This document shows, piece by piece, positions 25,550 through 34,534 of a stretch of DNA of 64,000 nucleotides (position 1 is its first letter; each line of letters begins with the position of its first letter). The stretch is from the NCBI RefSeq assembly GCF_014332695.1, contig NZ_MBUA01000001.1, positions 1,116,001-1,180,000 on the forward strand, in the 5' to 3' direction. This stretch comes from Flavihumibacter stibioxidans. GTDB lineage: Bacteria; Bacteroidota; Bacteroidia; Chitinophagales; Chitinophagaceae. The notes under the pieces were generated by a model, which ran no database searches, had not been told where the DNA came from, and worked only from the letters and a program-made list of their open reading frames with translations. The translations under genes were made by a program, and so were the position numbers.

Positions 25550-26848
25550 TTAGTTTTTTTGTTTTTTCATCAATCTTTCGATCTCATCGGCAGTAATAGG
25601 GATATTGGCCATCAGGTCTTTGTTCCCGGTGCGTGTGATCCAGAAATTATTTTCGATGCGAACGCCCATTTGTTCTTCTTCGATATAGATACCCGGCTCG
25701 ATAGTGAAGACCATTCCGGCCCTGATGGGTTCATTCCTTGTACCCAGGTCATGCACATCTATGCCCAGATGATGTGAAATGCCATGATAAAGGTAACGGC
25801 GGTAGGCCCGGTTTTCGGGGTCTTCATTTTTAACATCCTCCTTTTTAAGCAGGCCGATTTTAAGGAATTGCCGGGTGGCTTCCTCCCCTGTTTTGTCGGT
25901 ATAATCAAGTATGGAAATACCAGGTCTCAGAATACTCTTGCAATAGTTGTGGAGGTGCAGGCAGGAATTGTAGACTTCCTTCTGGCGTTTGCTGAATTTG
26001 CCGTTCACCGGAACCGTGCGGGTGAGGTCGGCGCAATAACCACCGTATTCAGCCCCAAAATCCATCAGCACCATTTCACCGTCTTTGCATTCCTGGTTAT
26101 TGCTGACATAATGAAGGATCCGTGCCCGGTCGCCACTGGCGATAATGCTGCCATAGGCAGGCCCTGTAGCCCGGTTGCGCAGAAATTCGTGGTAGATCTC
26201 GGCTTCTATTTCATATTCCATAACGCCCGGACGGATAAAGCCAAGCAGGCGGCGAAAGGTTTTTTCGGTGATGTCCATGGCTGTTTGCATCACCGCCACT
26301 TCCAGGGGCGATTTGATGGCACGCAGCGATTTCATGATGCGGGCGCTGCGTTTATAATGGTGCAGCGGGTAGCGACGGCGCATTTCTTCGGCATACCTGT
26401 AATCGCGCACCGGTACCAGGTTGGATTTTCGGTCATTCTCGTTGGTATTCAGGTAAATCGTTTCTGCCAGATGTATCATGGGCTGCAGCAGTCCGTCAAT
26501 GCTGTCCAGCCAGACAATTGTACTGATGCCGGAAATGGCGGTGGCTTCTTCACGGCGCAGGCGGTGGCCGTCCCACTTTTCTTTTAGTTCATTGGGTCGA
26601 ACCAGCACCAGCACTTCGCGGAATTTGGGATCTGGATTGCCGGGAAAAAGAATAAGCATGCTGTCTTCCTGGTTGATGCCGGTGAGCCAGTAGAGGTCAG
26701 CATTCTGTTTGAATTTATGGATGGCATCTCCATTGGCAGGCAGTTCATCATTGCTGTTGAAGATGGCAATGGAACCGGCTTCCATCTCCCTGGTGAATTT
26801 CTTCCTGTTGTCGATGAAAATGCGTGCGTCAAGTGGTAGATATTTCAT
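25550..26848 (-). CDS. pepP: Xaa-Pro aminopeptidase (M24B)
   Basis: Removes N-terminal residues that precede proline, in the cytoplasm. The 432-residue protein has an aminopeptidase P N-terminal domain (about 1-135) and a pita-bread catalytic domain. The dinuclear metal ligands are all recognisable: two aspartates in MDFGAEYGGYCADLTRTVP, the histidine in GISHHLGIDVHDLG, a glutamate in FTIEPGIYIEEE and a glutamate in GVRIENNFW. It heads the minus-strand run pepP-pssA-purS-rsmI-PepSY-M1. Its upstream region is shared with the divergent pckA. Confidence 0.95.
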   Translation of the reverse strand: MKYLPLDARIFIDNRKKFTREMEAGSIAIFNSNDELPANGDAIHKFKQNADLYWLTGINQEDSMLILFPGNPDPKFREVLVLVRPNELKEKWDGHRLRREEATAISGISTIVWLDSIDGLLQPMIHLAETIYLNTNENDRKSNLVPVRDYRYAEEMRRRYPLHHYKRSARIMKSLRAIKSPLEVAVMQTAMDITEKTFRRLLGFIRPGVMEYEIEAEIYHEFLRNRATGPAYGSIIASGDRARILHYVSNNQECKDGEMVLMDFGAEYGGYCADLTRTVPVNGKFSKRQKEVYNSCLHLHNYCKSILRPGISILDYTDKTGEEATRQFLKIGLLKKEDVKNEDPENRAYRRYLYHGISHHLGIDVHDLGTRNEPIRAGMVFTIEPGIYIEEEQMGVRIENNFWITRTGNKDLMANIPITADEIERLMKKQKN

Positions 26849-27259
26849 GAGATCTTGTTTCAGGGGGCTAAAAATAAGGATAGTTTTCAGCGGAGCAGCG
26901 ATGACGCCTCTTTTCTTTTGATGAATTGTGATTTAAGCTACTGCGACCAACAGGCAGGCATAAGTGCCGGCCCGGATTATCCTGCTGCCGCAGATGCTCC
27001 CCGATGACCTTAAGGAAAAAAATTACAATTCGAACTGCAGGGAAATGGTTGTTTGAACATTCAAATTTCAAAAAATTAGCAGTCATCTAAACTAACAAAC
27101 GTTAGTTTGTTATTTTGTCTATCATATTTGCCAATTATTAGAAAAAAATTCAACATAACTGAAATTGTATTGAATTTTATCTATAGTGTAGCAGGTACAC
27201 ATTACTATGAGGCTATAATTGCAACCCATAGATTTGCCCGAAACAACTATGATTCCGCT
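26849..27259. other. Divergent intergenic region between pepP and pckA
   Basis: These 411 bases contain no convincing gene. A frame open from 27107 into pckA lacks conservation upstream of the chosen start. The region holds a 20-base TetR-like palindrome (27089-27108) and a shorter one, TTTGAA-CA-TTCAAA (27052-27065). It should contain the promoters of both flanking genes. Confidence 0.6.
27089..27108. promoter_or_regulatory. TetR-like operator upstream of pckA
   Basis: A perfect 8-bp inverted repeat, AAACTAAC-AAAC-GTTAGTTT, 151 bases upstream of pckA. A nested 7-bp repeat, AACAAAC-GTTA-GTTTGTT (27094-27111), overlaps it. The half-site ACTAAC and the total length are typical of TetR-family operators; the regulator is not in the window. 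Confidence 0.5.
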
Positions 27260-28864
27260 ATGTCAATTCCAACGATTATGATGCCGGTTGAAGATCTGGT
27301 AAAAATCGGACTCAGGACCGCTGAAAATGTGTTTTACCAATTACCCCCCGATGAATTGATACAGGATGCCCTGAGGCTGGGTGAGGGTGTGTTGAATGAT
27401 TCAGGGGCGCTGGTTATCCGGACTGGGGAGTTTACCGGTCGGAGCCCAAAGGACAAATTCATTGTAAAGGATGAAATAACGGCCGATACAGTACATTGGA
27501 ATGATTTCAACCTGGCCATAGACGAGAAGCACTTCTTTACCATAAAGAAAAAGATCACCGATTACCTCGAGATGATTCCGGAAGTATGGGTACGCGACGC
27601 ATACGCCTGTGCTGACCCGCGTTACAGGGTGAATATCCGTATCGTTAATGAGAAGCCCTGGATCAACCTTTTTGCATATAATATGTTCCTTCGCCCTACT
27701 GAGGAAGAACTGGAACAATTCAAACCGGAATGGACCATTTTGTCTGCACCCGGACTCAAACTGAATCCGGCTGAATGCGGAACCCGCCAGCACAATGCAG
27801 CAGTGATCTCTTTCAAACATAAAACCGTGCTGATTGCAGGTTCAGGATACACAGGTGAGACCAAGAAGGGAATTTTTACCATCCTGAATTTCATTTTACC
27901 CCACCAGAAGAATGTACTGAGCATGCATTGCTCGGCTAATATGGGACCTGATGGGGATACGGCCCTTTTCTTCGGCCTCAGTGGTACGGGCAAAACAACC
28001 CTCAGTGCAGACCCCAACAGGATGCTGATCGGTGATGACGAGCATGGCTGGACGGATGACAATGTTTTCAATTTTGAGGGTGGTTGTTATGCCAAATGCA
28101 TTAACCTGACTGAAGAAAAGGAACCTGAAATATTTCATGCCATACGCCCCGGGGCACTGGTGGAAAATACTGTTTTCCATGAAGGCACCAATACCATCAA
28201 TTTTGACGATGGTTCCATTACCGAGAATACCAGGGTATCCTATCCGCTGGACTATATCAGCAATGCAAAGGAACCTTCGACAGGAAATATTCCAAAAAAT
28301 ATCTTTTTCCTGACCTGCGATGCTTATGGTGTATTACCGCCGATTTCAAGGCTCACACCGGAGCAGGCGATGTACCAGTTCATTTCCGGTTATACAGCCA
28401 AGGTTGCCGGAACGGAAGCCGGGGTGACGGAACCCAAATCAACTTTCAGTGCCTGTTTTGGTGCGCCTTTCCTCCCTTTGCATCCGGGCCGCTACGCGGA
28501 AATGCTGGGTGAGAAAATGAAAAAGCATGATGTAAAGGTCTGGCTGATCAATACCGGCTGGACAGGTGGTCCTTACGGCATTGGAAAAAGGATGAAACTC
28601 AGTTACACCCGGGCCATGATCACTGCTGCACTGACCGGCAAACTGGAAAATGCCACCTATGAAACACATCCGGTTTTCGGAATGGCCATGCCAATTTCCT
28701 GCGAAGGTGTTCCTTCAGAAGTACTGAATCCGCGGAACACCTGGTCAGATGCTGCCGCTTATGACCACCAGGCGCTGCAGCTTGCCAATCAGTTTATCAA
28801 AAACTTTGAAAAATACGCTTCGGGTGCAGGTGCGGAGATATTGGCCGCAGCTCCAAAAGTCTAG
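27260..28864 (+). CDS. pckA: Phosphoenolpyruvate carboxykinase (ATP)
   Basis: Converts oxaloacetate and ATP to phosphoenolpyruvate, CO2 and ADP, the committed gluconeogenic step. The 534 residues match the ATP-dependent family. Motifs include the substrate loop TGEFTGRSPKDKFIV near residue 60, the kinase-1a P-loop FGLSGTGKTTLSADP near 240, the metal-binding IGDDEHGW, and NTGWTGGPYGIGKRM near 430. The ATG at 27260 (MSIPTIMMPVEDL) was chosen because the 51 residues upstream in frame are unlike the family and contain the palindromic regulatory DNA. It is monocistronic with a strong terminator. Confidence 0.96.
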   Translation: MSIPTIMMPVEDLVKIGLRTAENVFYQLPPDELIQDALRLGEGVLNDSGALVIRTGEFTGRSPKDKFIVKDEITADTVHWNDFNLAIDEKHFFTIKKKITDYLEMIPEVWVRDAYACADPRYRVNIRIVNEKPWINLFAYNMFLRPTEEELEQFKPEWTILSAPGLKLNPAECGTRQHNAAVISFKHKTVLIAGSGYTGETKKGIFTILNFILPHQKNVLSMHCSANMGPDGDTALFFGLSGTGKTTLSADPNRMLIGDDEHGWTDDNVFNFEGGCYAKCINLTEEKEPEIFHAIRPGALVENTVFHEGTNTINFDDGSITENTRVSYPLDYISNAKEPSTGNIPKNIFFLTCDAYGVLPPISRLTPEQAMYQFISGYTAKVAGTEAGVTEPKSTFSACFGAPFLPLHPGRYAEMLGEKMKKHDVKVWLINTGWTGGPYGIGKRMKLSYTRAMITAALTGKLENATYETHPVFGMAMPISCEGVPSEVLNPRNTWSDAAAYDHQALQLANQFIKNFEKYASGAGAEILAAAPKV

Positions 28865-28897
28865 TTCATAAATTTCGGTCTCAACGTTGCTTGCAAG

Positions 28898-28927
28898 TCC
28901 GCCCTGTTCCCAGGGCGGAATTTTTTT
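28898..28927 (+). terminator. Terminator of pckA
   Basis: A perfect 9-bp stem, TCCGCCCTG (28898-28906) with CAGGGCGGA (28911-28919), a TTCC loop and a following T-run. Confidence 0.88.
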
Positions 28928-29001
28928 GTATCCATTTTAGCAATCCTTTTGTAAACCCAATGCCGTGGATTTGCATCTTTGTAGTCAGGGAAAATCATAC
29001 T

Positions 29002-29712
29002 ATGGTGCTGACACAATTTATATTCCTGCTCAACCTTTTTTTACCGGTGCCCCAAGCCGCTGCAAAAATAATAGCCGAACCGAACAGGTCGACTGTTAAT
29101 CCAACAGCAGAAAACGCAGGGGCAAGTCAATGCAACCATAGCAGGGGGGCATTTACATTTATCAGAACCGGCACAGCCTTTTTTGCTTTCGTACCAATTG
29201 CCCCCCCTGAAACAATCGGAAGAAAGATTTCAGCTGAAAGGGAAAATATCAACTGGAGAAGCCGACGTATTTTAAACTGGAATGATTTTAAGGGCAATCC
29301 TGTTGCAGCTGCCTCCAATGCTGCCCTCACCAGTACTTCCATCCTGATCAATTTTGGCTATGATGACCAGTCTCTGACATATAAGATCCAGTGTGTGTTT
29401 TACCCGCAAAAATCCTGGACAAAGGTTCAATCGAATCATATCCTTGCGCACGAGCAGGGACATTTTGACATTTCGCAATTGTTCACCAGGAAATTACACA
29501 AGGCTTTAAGTGAATACAGGTTCCGGGCCGCATCCGTTGACAGGGATGTCCAAAAGATTTACCAGCAGATCAGTCAGGACCAGGCAGCATTCCAGCAGTT
29601 ATACGATAACGAGACAAATTATTCCAGGAACCTTGCGGAACAAAAAAACTGGCAGGACAAAATTGAAAAAGAGCTGGAAGAACTGAAACCCTATGCCGGC
29701 TATCCGGAATAA
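29002..29712 (+). CDS. Exported DUF922-like putative metalloprotease
   Basis: A 236-residue protein with a signal peptide (MVLTQFIFLLNLFLPVPQAAA). The mature part has a poorly conserved linker, then a domain starting at INWRSRRILNWNDFKGNP, with SILINFGYDDQSLTYKIQCVFYPQKSW and a gluzincin-like motif HILAHEQGHFDISQLF (HEQGH near residue 150). This combination matches the DUF922 family of Bacteroidota, predicted but not proven to be zinc proteases. A C-terminal helix rich in Glu, Lys and Gln follows. The ATG at 29002 was chosen because upstream codons in frame include the pckA terminator. No partner gene is adjacent on this strand. Confidence 0.78.
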   Translation: MVLTQFIFLLNLFLPVPQAAAKIIAEPNRSTVNPTAENAGASQCNHSRGAFTFIRTGTAFFAFVPIAPPETIGRKISAERENINWRSRRILNWNDFKGNPVAAASNAALTSTSILINFGYDDQSLTYKIQCVFYPQKSWTKVQSNHILAHEQGHFDISQLFTRKLHKALSEYRFRAASVDRDVQKIYQQISQDQAAFQQLYDNETNYSRNLAEQKNWQDKIEKELEELKPYAGYPE

Positions 29713-29723
29713 TACGTGCGGCC

Positions 29724-31475
29724 TTATAAATTATCCAGGTTGTTCCTGACTTCAGACCTTAATTCATCTGCTACAGCAGACCTGACCTTTACCGGATAAT
29801 TTAACAGTTGTTCGGACCATTTCCTGGCCAGGATAATATTTCCCATCCTTTTATAACATTCTATCAGTTTGTATTTGGGATAAATAGCAGATGGCACCAT
29901 AAATACGGCATGTAAATAATTTTGCTCAGCCTTTTCAAACAGGCCCTGTTCCAGGTAAACATCGCCCAGGTAGACATATATATTGTTGACTGACAAATAC
30001 CTTCTTGATTTTTCCAGAAATTCATTTGCAATTAAAAGCTCCCCGGCAATGGCAGCCTCTGCCCCGTAATTAAAAAGAAAGGCACCATTTGCCCCCAATG
30101 CTTTGGCGGCGGCCATGTATCCTTCTTTTGCTTCTTCAAACCCATCATACAGGGCAGAGCGGGCAGCTTTTCGCCAGGTCCATTCCGCATCCAGTTGCCG
30201 GCAGGAATAGATACCGACCAATAATAACAGCATTCCCAGCGATAATGCGCTTACATATCCCGGCATCCGAACCGGCTTATTACACGTATCCCCGGAACTG
30301 AAGATGGCCGCCAGGTGAATGGTAGTCAATAACTGAATCGGACTTATATGGATTGGATTTGAAAACAGACCCGAAATAAAAATGGCGGCCAGGCAACCGA
30401 TATGACCCGCACCGGATTGAAGGCTGATTGAAAATAGGCTGTCATTTTTCAGGTTTCTGCGAATAAAAAATACAACACCGGCTAAAACGATAAGGCCGGC
30501 CAGCCCGTATTCTACCAGGAATTGCATTGGAATATTAAATGCTTCCAATGTATTGGTGGCGAGCATTTCTATTTCCAAAGGCTTTTGCCCATACCGGAAA
30601 TAACTACTTTGATAATTATTATAAACCGCAGCAAACCGGTTGGGTCCAACGCCAAAAAGGAAATGATCCCTGAATACCTGCCAACTTATTTTATAAATTG
30701 TCAGTCTGCCCATGGCAGAATTTATTTTTACCAGCAGGCTAATGCCAACTGTCAACAGAAAAAGTATACTAAATAATAATACCAGTCTGGTAATTGAAAA
30801 ACCGAAACGCTTTTTATATAGGAAAACTGCAGAGGTCAGGCATCCGAATAAGGAGCCAACAATAGCAGCCCTTGCAGCCACCCGGAACAATAAAAAAACA
30901 CCTGCTGCCAACAGCATCAGGCAAATAATCCTTGTCATCCGGGCATTGCCTTCATTACGGAAAGCATTGAAAAAAATCAAGGGAACCAGCGCGGCAAGGT
31001 AATTCCCCAAATAGCCAGAATTGTAAAACTGGCCCCTTACAAGAATGGTATTTGAGCCATGCTGCGATAACTGACCGAAAGCAATTAAAACCTGGACAGC
31101 ACATGAGGCAATTAAAACCGACTGAAGCCAGAACGAAATTTTCGGCAGAAATGCGGATAGAAAACTAAATATCCCCAGGCAACAAAATAAGGTAATGGGA
31201 ACCTGCAAGCTGCCGTCATCAGGATAAACCCTGAAAACGGAAAATGAAAGGTAACCAAAGAGTAGTAAAACAGGAAAGATATACTTCGGTTCGGGTAGAA
31301 CATTTTTCAACCAGGTAAACAACCATGATAAAATACCCAGGCCCCAGAGCAGGTAATAATCCATCCTTACCAGGCCACCCTGCATGCGCCATTCATACAG
31401 CCAGGGCAACAGAAATATTGCCAACACATAAAACGCACACATTAACTGATAGGATCCCACTAACCTGCTCCACAT
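29724..31475 (-). CDS. O-antigen ligase-like membrane protein with C-terminal TPR
   Basis: A polytopic membrane protein of 583 residues, with 10-12 hydrophobic segments in the first 400 residues. The Wzy/WaaL-type periplasmic loop region is present around residues 265-300 (KISWQVFRDHFLFGVGPNRFAAVYNNYQ), carrying the conserved Gly-x-Gly-Pro-Asn pattern. The last 150 residues are soluble and TPR-like (YVYLGDVYLEQGLFEKAEQNYLHAV, YPKYKLIECYKRMGN). In the family such proteins polymerise or attach glycans at the outer face of the inner membrane. No polysaccharide gene cluster surrounds it, so the glycan is unknown; protein O-glycosylation is one possibility. Confidence 0.82.
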   Translation of the reverse strand: MWSRLVGSYQLMCAFYVLAIFLLPWLYEWRMQGGLVRMDYYLLWGLGILSWLFTWLKNVLPEPKYIFPVLLLFGYLSFSVFRVYPDDGSLQVPITLFCCLGIFSFLSAFLPKISFWLQSVLIASCAVQVLIAFGQLSQHGSNTILVRGQFYNSGYLGNYLAALVPLIFFNAFRNEGNARMTRIICLMLLAAGVFLLFRVAARAAIVGSLFGCLTSAVFLYKKRFGFSITRLVLLFSILFLLTVGISLLVKINSAMGRLTIYKISWQVFRDHFLFGVGPNRFAAVYNNYQSSYFRYGQKPLEIEMLATNTLEAFNIPMQFLVEYGLAGLIVLAGVVFFIRRNLKNDSLFSISLQSGAGHIGCLAAIFISGLFSNPIHISPIQLLTTIHLAAIFSSGDTCNKPVRMPGYVSALSLGMLLLLVGIYSCRQLDAEWTWRKAARSALYDGFEEAKEGYMAAAKALGANGAFLFNYGAEAAIAGELLIANEFLEKSRRYLSVNNIYVYLGDVYLEQGLFEKAEQNYLHAVFMVPSAIYPKYKLIECYKRMGNIILARKWSEQLLNYPVKVRSAVADELRSEVRNNLDNL

Positions 31476-31517
31476 AAACAGTTTTTAAAGGCATATGAAT
31501 ACATTCAATGACATGGA

Positions 31518-32273
31518 TCAAAGGTCCACGCCATTCTTCCTGAGCCAGTCCCTAACCTTATTAAAGGTTGTGGGATCTGAATTGTCCGTTCCGGAGTATT
31601 GAAACAAATATTCCACTCTAGGCAATACCTTATTATAATTTTTATGAAACTTTTCCTTAAAAATCACCTGAGCTTTATACATTTTTGCACCCCGAATGCT
31701 GTCGAGACCCAATGAAAAACTATAAGGAAGTTTATTAAAACTCCCATCGTAGCTATAAAAAACAGAATCGTATGCATTAGGGTTTGTACCATCGTACACA
31801 TACTTTTCCGTAAATCTTTTCTCAGCATATCTGATTGTCTCAATATATTTCAATCCCCTTGTAGTGTATTCATTATGAAACCCTCTTATTCTAAGTATTG
31901 AATCCACCTTTGCTTTCAGGGGAATTGCTGAACTATCCAAATGCTTAATAAAATATCCATAAGCGCTGTCTCTATGAAAAAAGAAATAATTTGAATCTCT
32001 GGAAAAGCTTTTCACTTCCCCATCGACTTCCTCTATCCGGTAGGCCGGGAGGAAATATAAAATTTCACTATCGCAGTATTGTATCCAAACCGTATCGTAC
32101 AAATTCCTGATTGAATCCTCATCGATTGGCAAAACAGGATAATGAATATCCATTCGGATTTCAGTTACACGCCCCACGTCTTTCTGGCTCATACATGCGG
32201 AATGAAAGAAAAACAACACCAGCAATACACTAAGTGTATGCTTACTGGTGTTGTTGATAAAACTGATGATCAT
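31518..32273 (-). CDS. Exported protein of unknown function
   Basis: I do not recognise a family. The 251-residue product has a hydrophobic N-terminus (HTLSVLLVLFFFHSAC) with a cysteine at about position 27 that could be lipidated. The rest is rich in Tyr, Asp, Arg and Ser, with beta-prone stretches such as DTVWIQYCDSEILYFLPAYRIEEVDGE. It ends in a short helical unit with FNKVRDWLRKNGVDL. It lies 12 bases downstream of the next lipoprotein gene on the same strand, so the two are probably one transcript and may act together. Confidence 0.65.
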   Translation of the reverse strand: MIISFINNTSKHTLSVLLVLFFFHSACMSQKDVGRVTEIRMDIHYPVLPIDEDSIRNLYDTVWIQYCDSEILYFLPAYRIEEVDGEVKSFSRDSNYFFFHRDSAYGYFIKHLDSSAIPLKAKVDSILRIRGFHNEYTTRGLKYIETIRYAEKRFTEKYVYDGTNPNAYDSVFYSYDGSFNKLPYSFSLGLDSIRGAKMYKAQVIFKEKFHKNYNKVLPRVEYLFQYSGTDNSDPTTFNKVRDWLRKNGVDL

Positions 32274-32285
32274 ACTAAATATTTA

Positions 32286-33632
32286 TTAAGGATTTGCACT
32301 CCATATTTGTCCGGCTTCATATGGGATCACATATGGTTTAATGAGTTCTTCAATTCCAATGCAATCACCACATAAGGGTGTAAATTTTATTGAATACTTC
32401 AAATGCATACCGGCATATAAAACGTTTGGCGTACCGGGAGTAAAACTTGGTGTCGCACTTCCTTCCTGTGGGGTTACTGTTCCACCTATTGCAAAACCTT
32501 CAAGAGCAATTCTCTCATGCTCAAGTGACTCCCAAACCCATTTATTGGTGGCGGGATCAACCAATTTTACAACCCCTTTTTCATAGGAATATATATTCCA
32601 GCCAAAGCCCCTATGAATTTTCCATTTAATATTTTTAAACTTCCGGATATTTGAAATGGTCTGGAATGTAACACTGACTGTTGAATTATCAGTGGAAGAA
32701 CTACCAGACAAATTTTCAATGTTTTTGATACACTCTTCCATGCAATCAGTACTATTGGTTTGGGTGACACCGTCTCCATATTCAGGTTCCTTGTTCTCTT
32801 CAGAGCATTCATCCCATTCAGCCAGGATTTCGTAATCAACCACTTCAAAGGTTACTTTATCATACCAGAAGCCCACCAGGAACATTTTAGTACAGGTGCC
32901 GCAACTGCTGCCCTGGGAATAGGAGGCCATAATCCTGTCGCGTGCGGTGAATGCTTTTTTAAAGCTCAGGAAAAAATTACCTCCGGACCATACTCCGTTT
33001 GTCAGTTGGTAGGATCCATTATTCGCATAATTCCGATCGTAGAACAAAATGTTAGCAGTCAACCGTTCATATCCATCAGATTTTTTGAAATATCGGTTTT
33101 CAAACGCTGTTCTGGAAAGCTCCTGTAAGTTGTAGACAGCAGCTTCTTTACCCAGGATTTCAATAACATGCATGTCCATTTTTCCGGATTCATCGGCATA
33201 AAAAACTACAGACCTGCCGGCCGTATATTTTTTGTTATTGAAAGGCTGCGCAAGATTATCAAGGGGCACCACAACAAACTTTACATCATTCCTGGCATAG
33301 GATTTCGCTTCCTGCCATTTCAGTTTTTTCTCAACCCTGGTCATCCTGGCAAAGATTTTCCTGAGCGAATCCTGCCCAGACGGCATTTTATTAAGCGAAA
33401 GCAACTTCCTTTCCTTATCAACCACTTCCTTTAAAAACCAGGCTCTTGCCTTTGCGACTTCGCCATCTATCACCACTTCCTGTCCCGGACCTTCTGATTT
33501 TCGGCAGCCGGTATACAATCCACCAATTAAAACCAGCACCAGTGGGAAAATCATCAACAATTTAAAATTCCCTGAAAAACTCCCACGCAGCAGTTTTATC
33601 AAACCCTGCGCCTCAAATTCCAACTTTCTCAT
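32286..33632 (-). CDS. Lipoprotein of unknown function
   Basis: I do not recognise a family. The 448-residue product (start MRKLEFEAQ at 33632) has an N-terminal cytoplasmic stretch of about 22 residues, a hydrophobic segment (LLMIFPLVLVLIGG) and a good lipobox, LYTGC. The mature part includes a region with ARAWFLKEVVDKERKLLSLN, a beta-rich core and two cysteine pairs: CGTC near residue 205, and CMEEC near 255. It also holds FYDRNYANNGSYQLTNGVW. An extension up to an ATG at 33698 is open but adds a basic non-conserved leader. It heads a two-gene unit with the following exported protein. Confidence 0.65.
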   Translation of the reverse strand: MRKLEFEAQGLIKLLRGSFSGNFKLLMIFPLVLVLIGGLYTGCRKSEGPGQEVVIDGEVAKARAWFLKEVVDKERKLLSLNKMPSGQDSLRKIFARMTRVEKKLKWQEAKSYARNDVKFVVVPLDNLAQPFNNKKYTAGRSVVFYADESGKMDMHVIEILGKEAAVYNLQELSRTAFENRYFKKSDGYERLTANILFYDRNYANNGSYQLTNGVWSGGNFFLSFKKAFTARDRIMASYSQGSSCGTCTKMFLVGFWYDKVTFEVVDYEILAEWDECSEENKEPEYGDGVTQTNSTDCMEECIKNIENLSGSSSTDNSTVSVTFQTISNIRKFKNIKWKIHRGFGWNIYSYEKGVVKLVDPATNKWVWESLEHERIALEGFAIGGTVTPQEGSATPSFTPGTPNVLYAGMHLKYSIKFTPLCGDCIGIEELIKPYVIPYEAGQIWSANP

Positions 33633-33760
33633 ACTGCTTTCATTTAAATGTTGCGTACGCTTCTTTCGCTGCTGGCCGGCAACGGGCCTACCGTACAAAA
33701 CTCCCCGGAACGCGTTCTTTCTGTTTCTGAGACTAAGCTACAAAACAGTAAAATCCTGTG

Positions 33761-33780
33761 GTACCGTGTTTTAACGGTAC
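33761..33780. repeat. Inverted repeat GTACCGT-N6-ACGGTAC
   Basis: A perfect 7-bp inverted repeat in the gap between the cysC terminator and the lipoprotein gene. It could be an operator for the two unrecognised genes; it lacks a T-run and is not a terminator. Confidence 0.35.
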
Positions 33781-33831
33781 TTTGGAAGAGCTTTTCACCG
33801 CGCCGGAATACAAACTGAAGTAACATTACCT

Positions 33832-33878
33832 GCAAAAAAAATATTGCTGCCATCACAACCTGGTGATAGCAGCAATAT
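33832..33878 (-). terminator. Terminator of the sulfation operon
   Basis: A 16-bp stem with one mismatch (33841-33856 with 33863-33878) and a 6-base loop. On the minus strand it is followed by a run of eight T. It lies 37 bases after the cysC stop and closes the eight-gene operon. Confidence 0.88.
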
Positions 33879-33915
33879 GCACTGGACTTTTGGTGTATTG
33901 ATTTTACCCGACTTC

Positions 33916-34512
33916 TTATATACAAGCACTTAACATAACAGACTCATCCCCATCAGCAAGAGGTAAAAGCGGGATTCTGATCCTGGAGATCAGGCTTTCA
34001 ATAATTGCTGATGCACATTCTTCCACCTTTGAACCCTGAGTGGAAATTGTAAAGGTTGGAATATCCGGCTTTTCAAAAGAAGAATCAAAACCGGTAAACT
34101 TTTCAATCATTTGTGCCTTTGCCTTTTTATATAGTCCCTTCACATCCCTGTTCGCACATACTTCCAGCGGACAGTCAACAAATACTTCAAATATTTTATC
34201 ACCAAGGATATCCCTGGCTATCTTCCTGTGCCTGCCAAGCGGGGTTATCAGGGAACAAATGGTAATTACATTATTACCGGTAAGCAGCCGGGCAATTTCG
34301 GCGGTCCTTCTGATATTCTCGGATCGGTCATCATCGCTAAATCCAAGACCTTTGTTGACACCATCCCGAAGTTCATCGCCATCCAGTCTTATGCTGAAAA
34401 TGCCTCTTTCAGCCAACATTCTTTCAAGTAGTATTGCAATGGTACTCTTTCCTGCTCCAGAAAGACCGAAAAGCCAGATAGCTATGCCATTTTGTCCCGG
34501 AAGTTTATTCAT
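33916..34512 (-). CDS. cysC: Adenylylsulfate (APS) kinase
   Basis: Phosphorylates adenosine 5'-phosphosulfate to PAPS with ATP in the cytoplasm. The 198-residue protein has the P-loop GLSGAGKST (16-24), the APS-binding RLDGDELRDGVNKGLGFSDDDRSENIRR, the lid region ITPLGRHRKIARDIL, and FVDCPLEVCANRDVKGLYKKA. A short extra tail (LLPLADGDESVMLSACI) follows the usual end. It is the last gene of the operon, 22 bases after cysQ. There is no cysD, cysN or sat beside it, so APS must come from a sulfate adenylyltransferase elsewhere. Its companions suggest PAPS is made for transfer to an acceptor rather than for reduction. Confidence 0.95.
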   Translation of the reverse strand: MNKLPGQNGIAIWLFGLSGAGKSTIAILLERMLAERGIFSIRLDGDELRDGVNKGLGFSDDDRSENIRRTAEIARLLTGNNVITICSLITPLGRHRKIARDILGDKIFEVFVDCPLEVCANRDVKGLYKKAKAQMIEKFTGFDSSFEKPDIPTFTISTQGSKVEECASAIIESLISRIRIPLLPLADGDESVMLSACI

Positions 34513-34534
34513 AACAATTTCAATTAATTATAAA

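Noticed and set aside
25784-26587. Plus-strand open frame of 267 codons
   Set aside because: It is fully antisense to pepP, whose metal ligands are all present; composition is that of a shadow frame.
27107-27259. N-terminal extension of pckA
   Set aside because: The extra 51 codons are unlike the family and contain regulatory palindrome DNA; the conserved protein starts at 27260.
33644-33925. Minus-strand open frame of 93 codons between cysC and the lipoprotein gene
   Set aside because: It spans the strong operon terminator and the start of the lipoprotein gene; no homology-like features.
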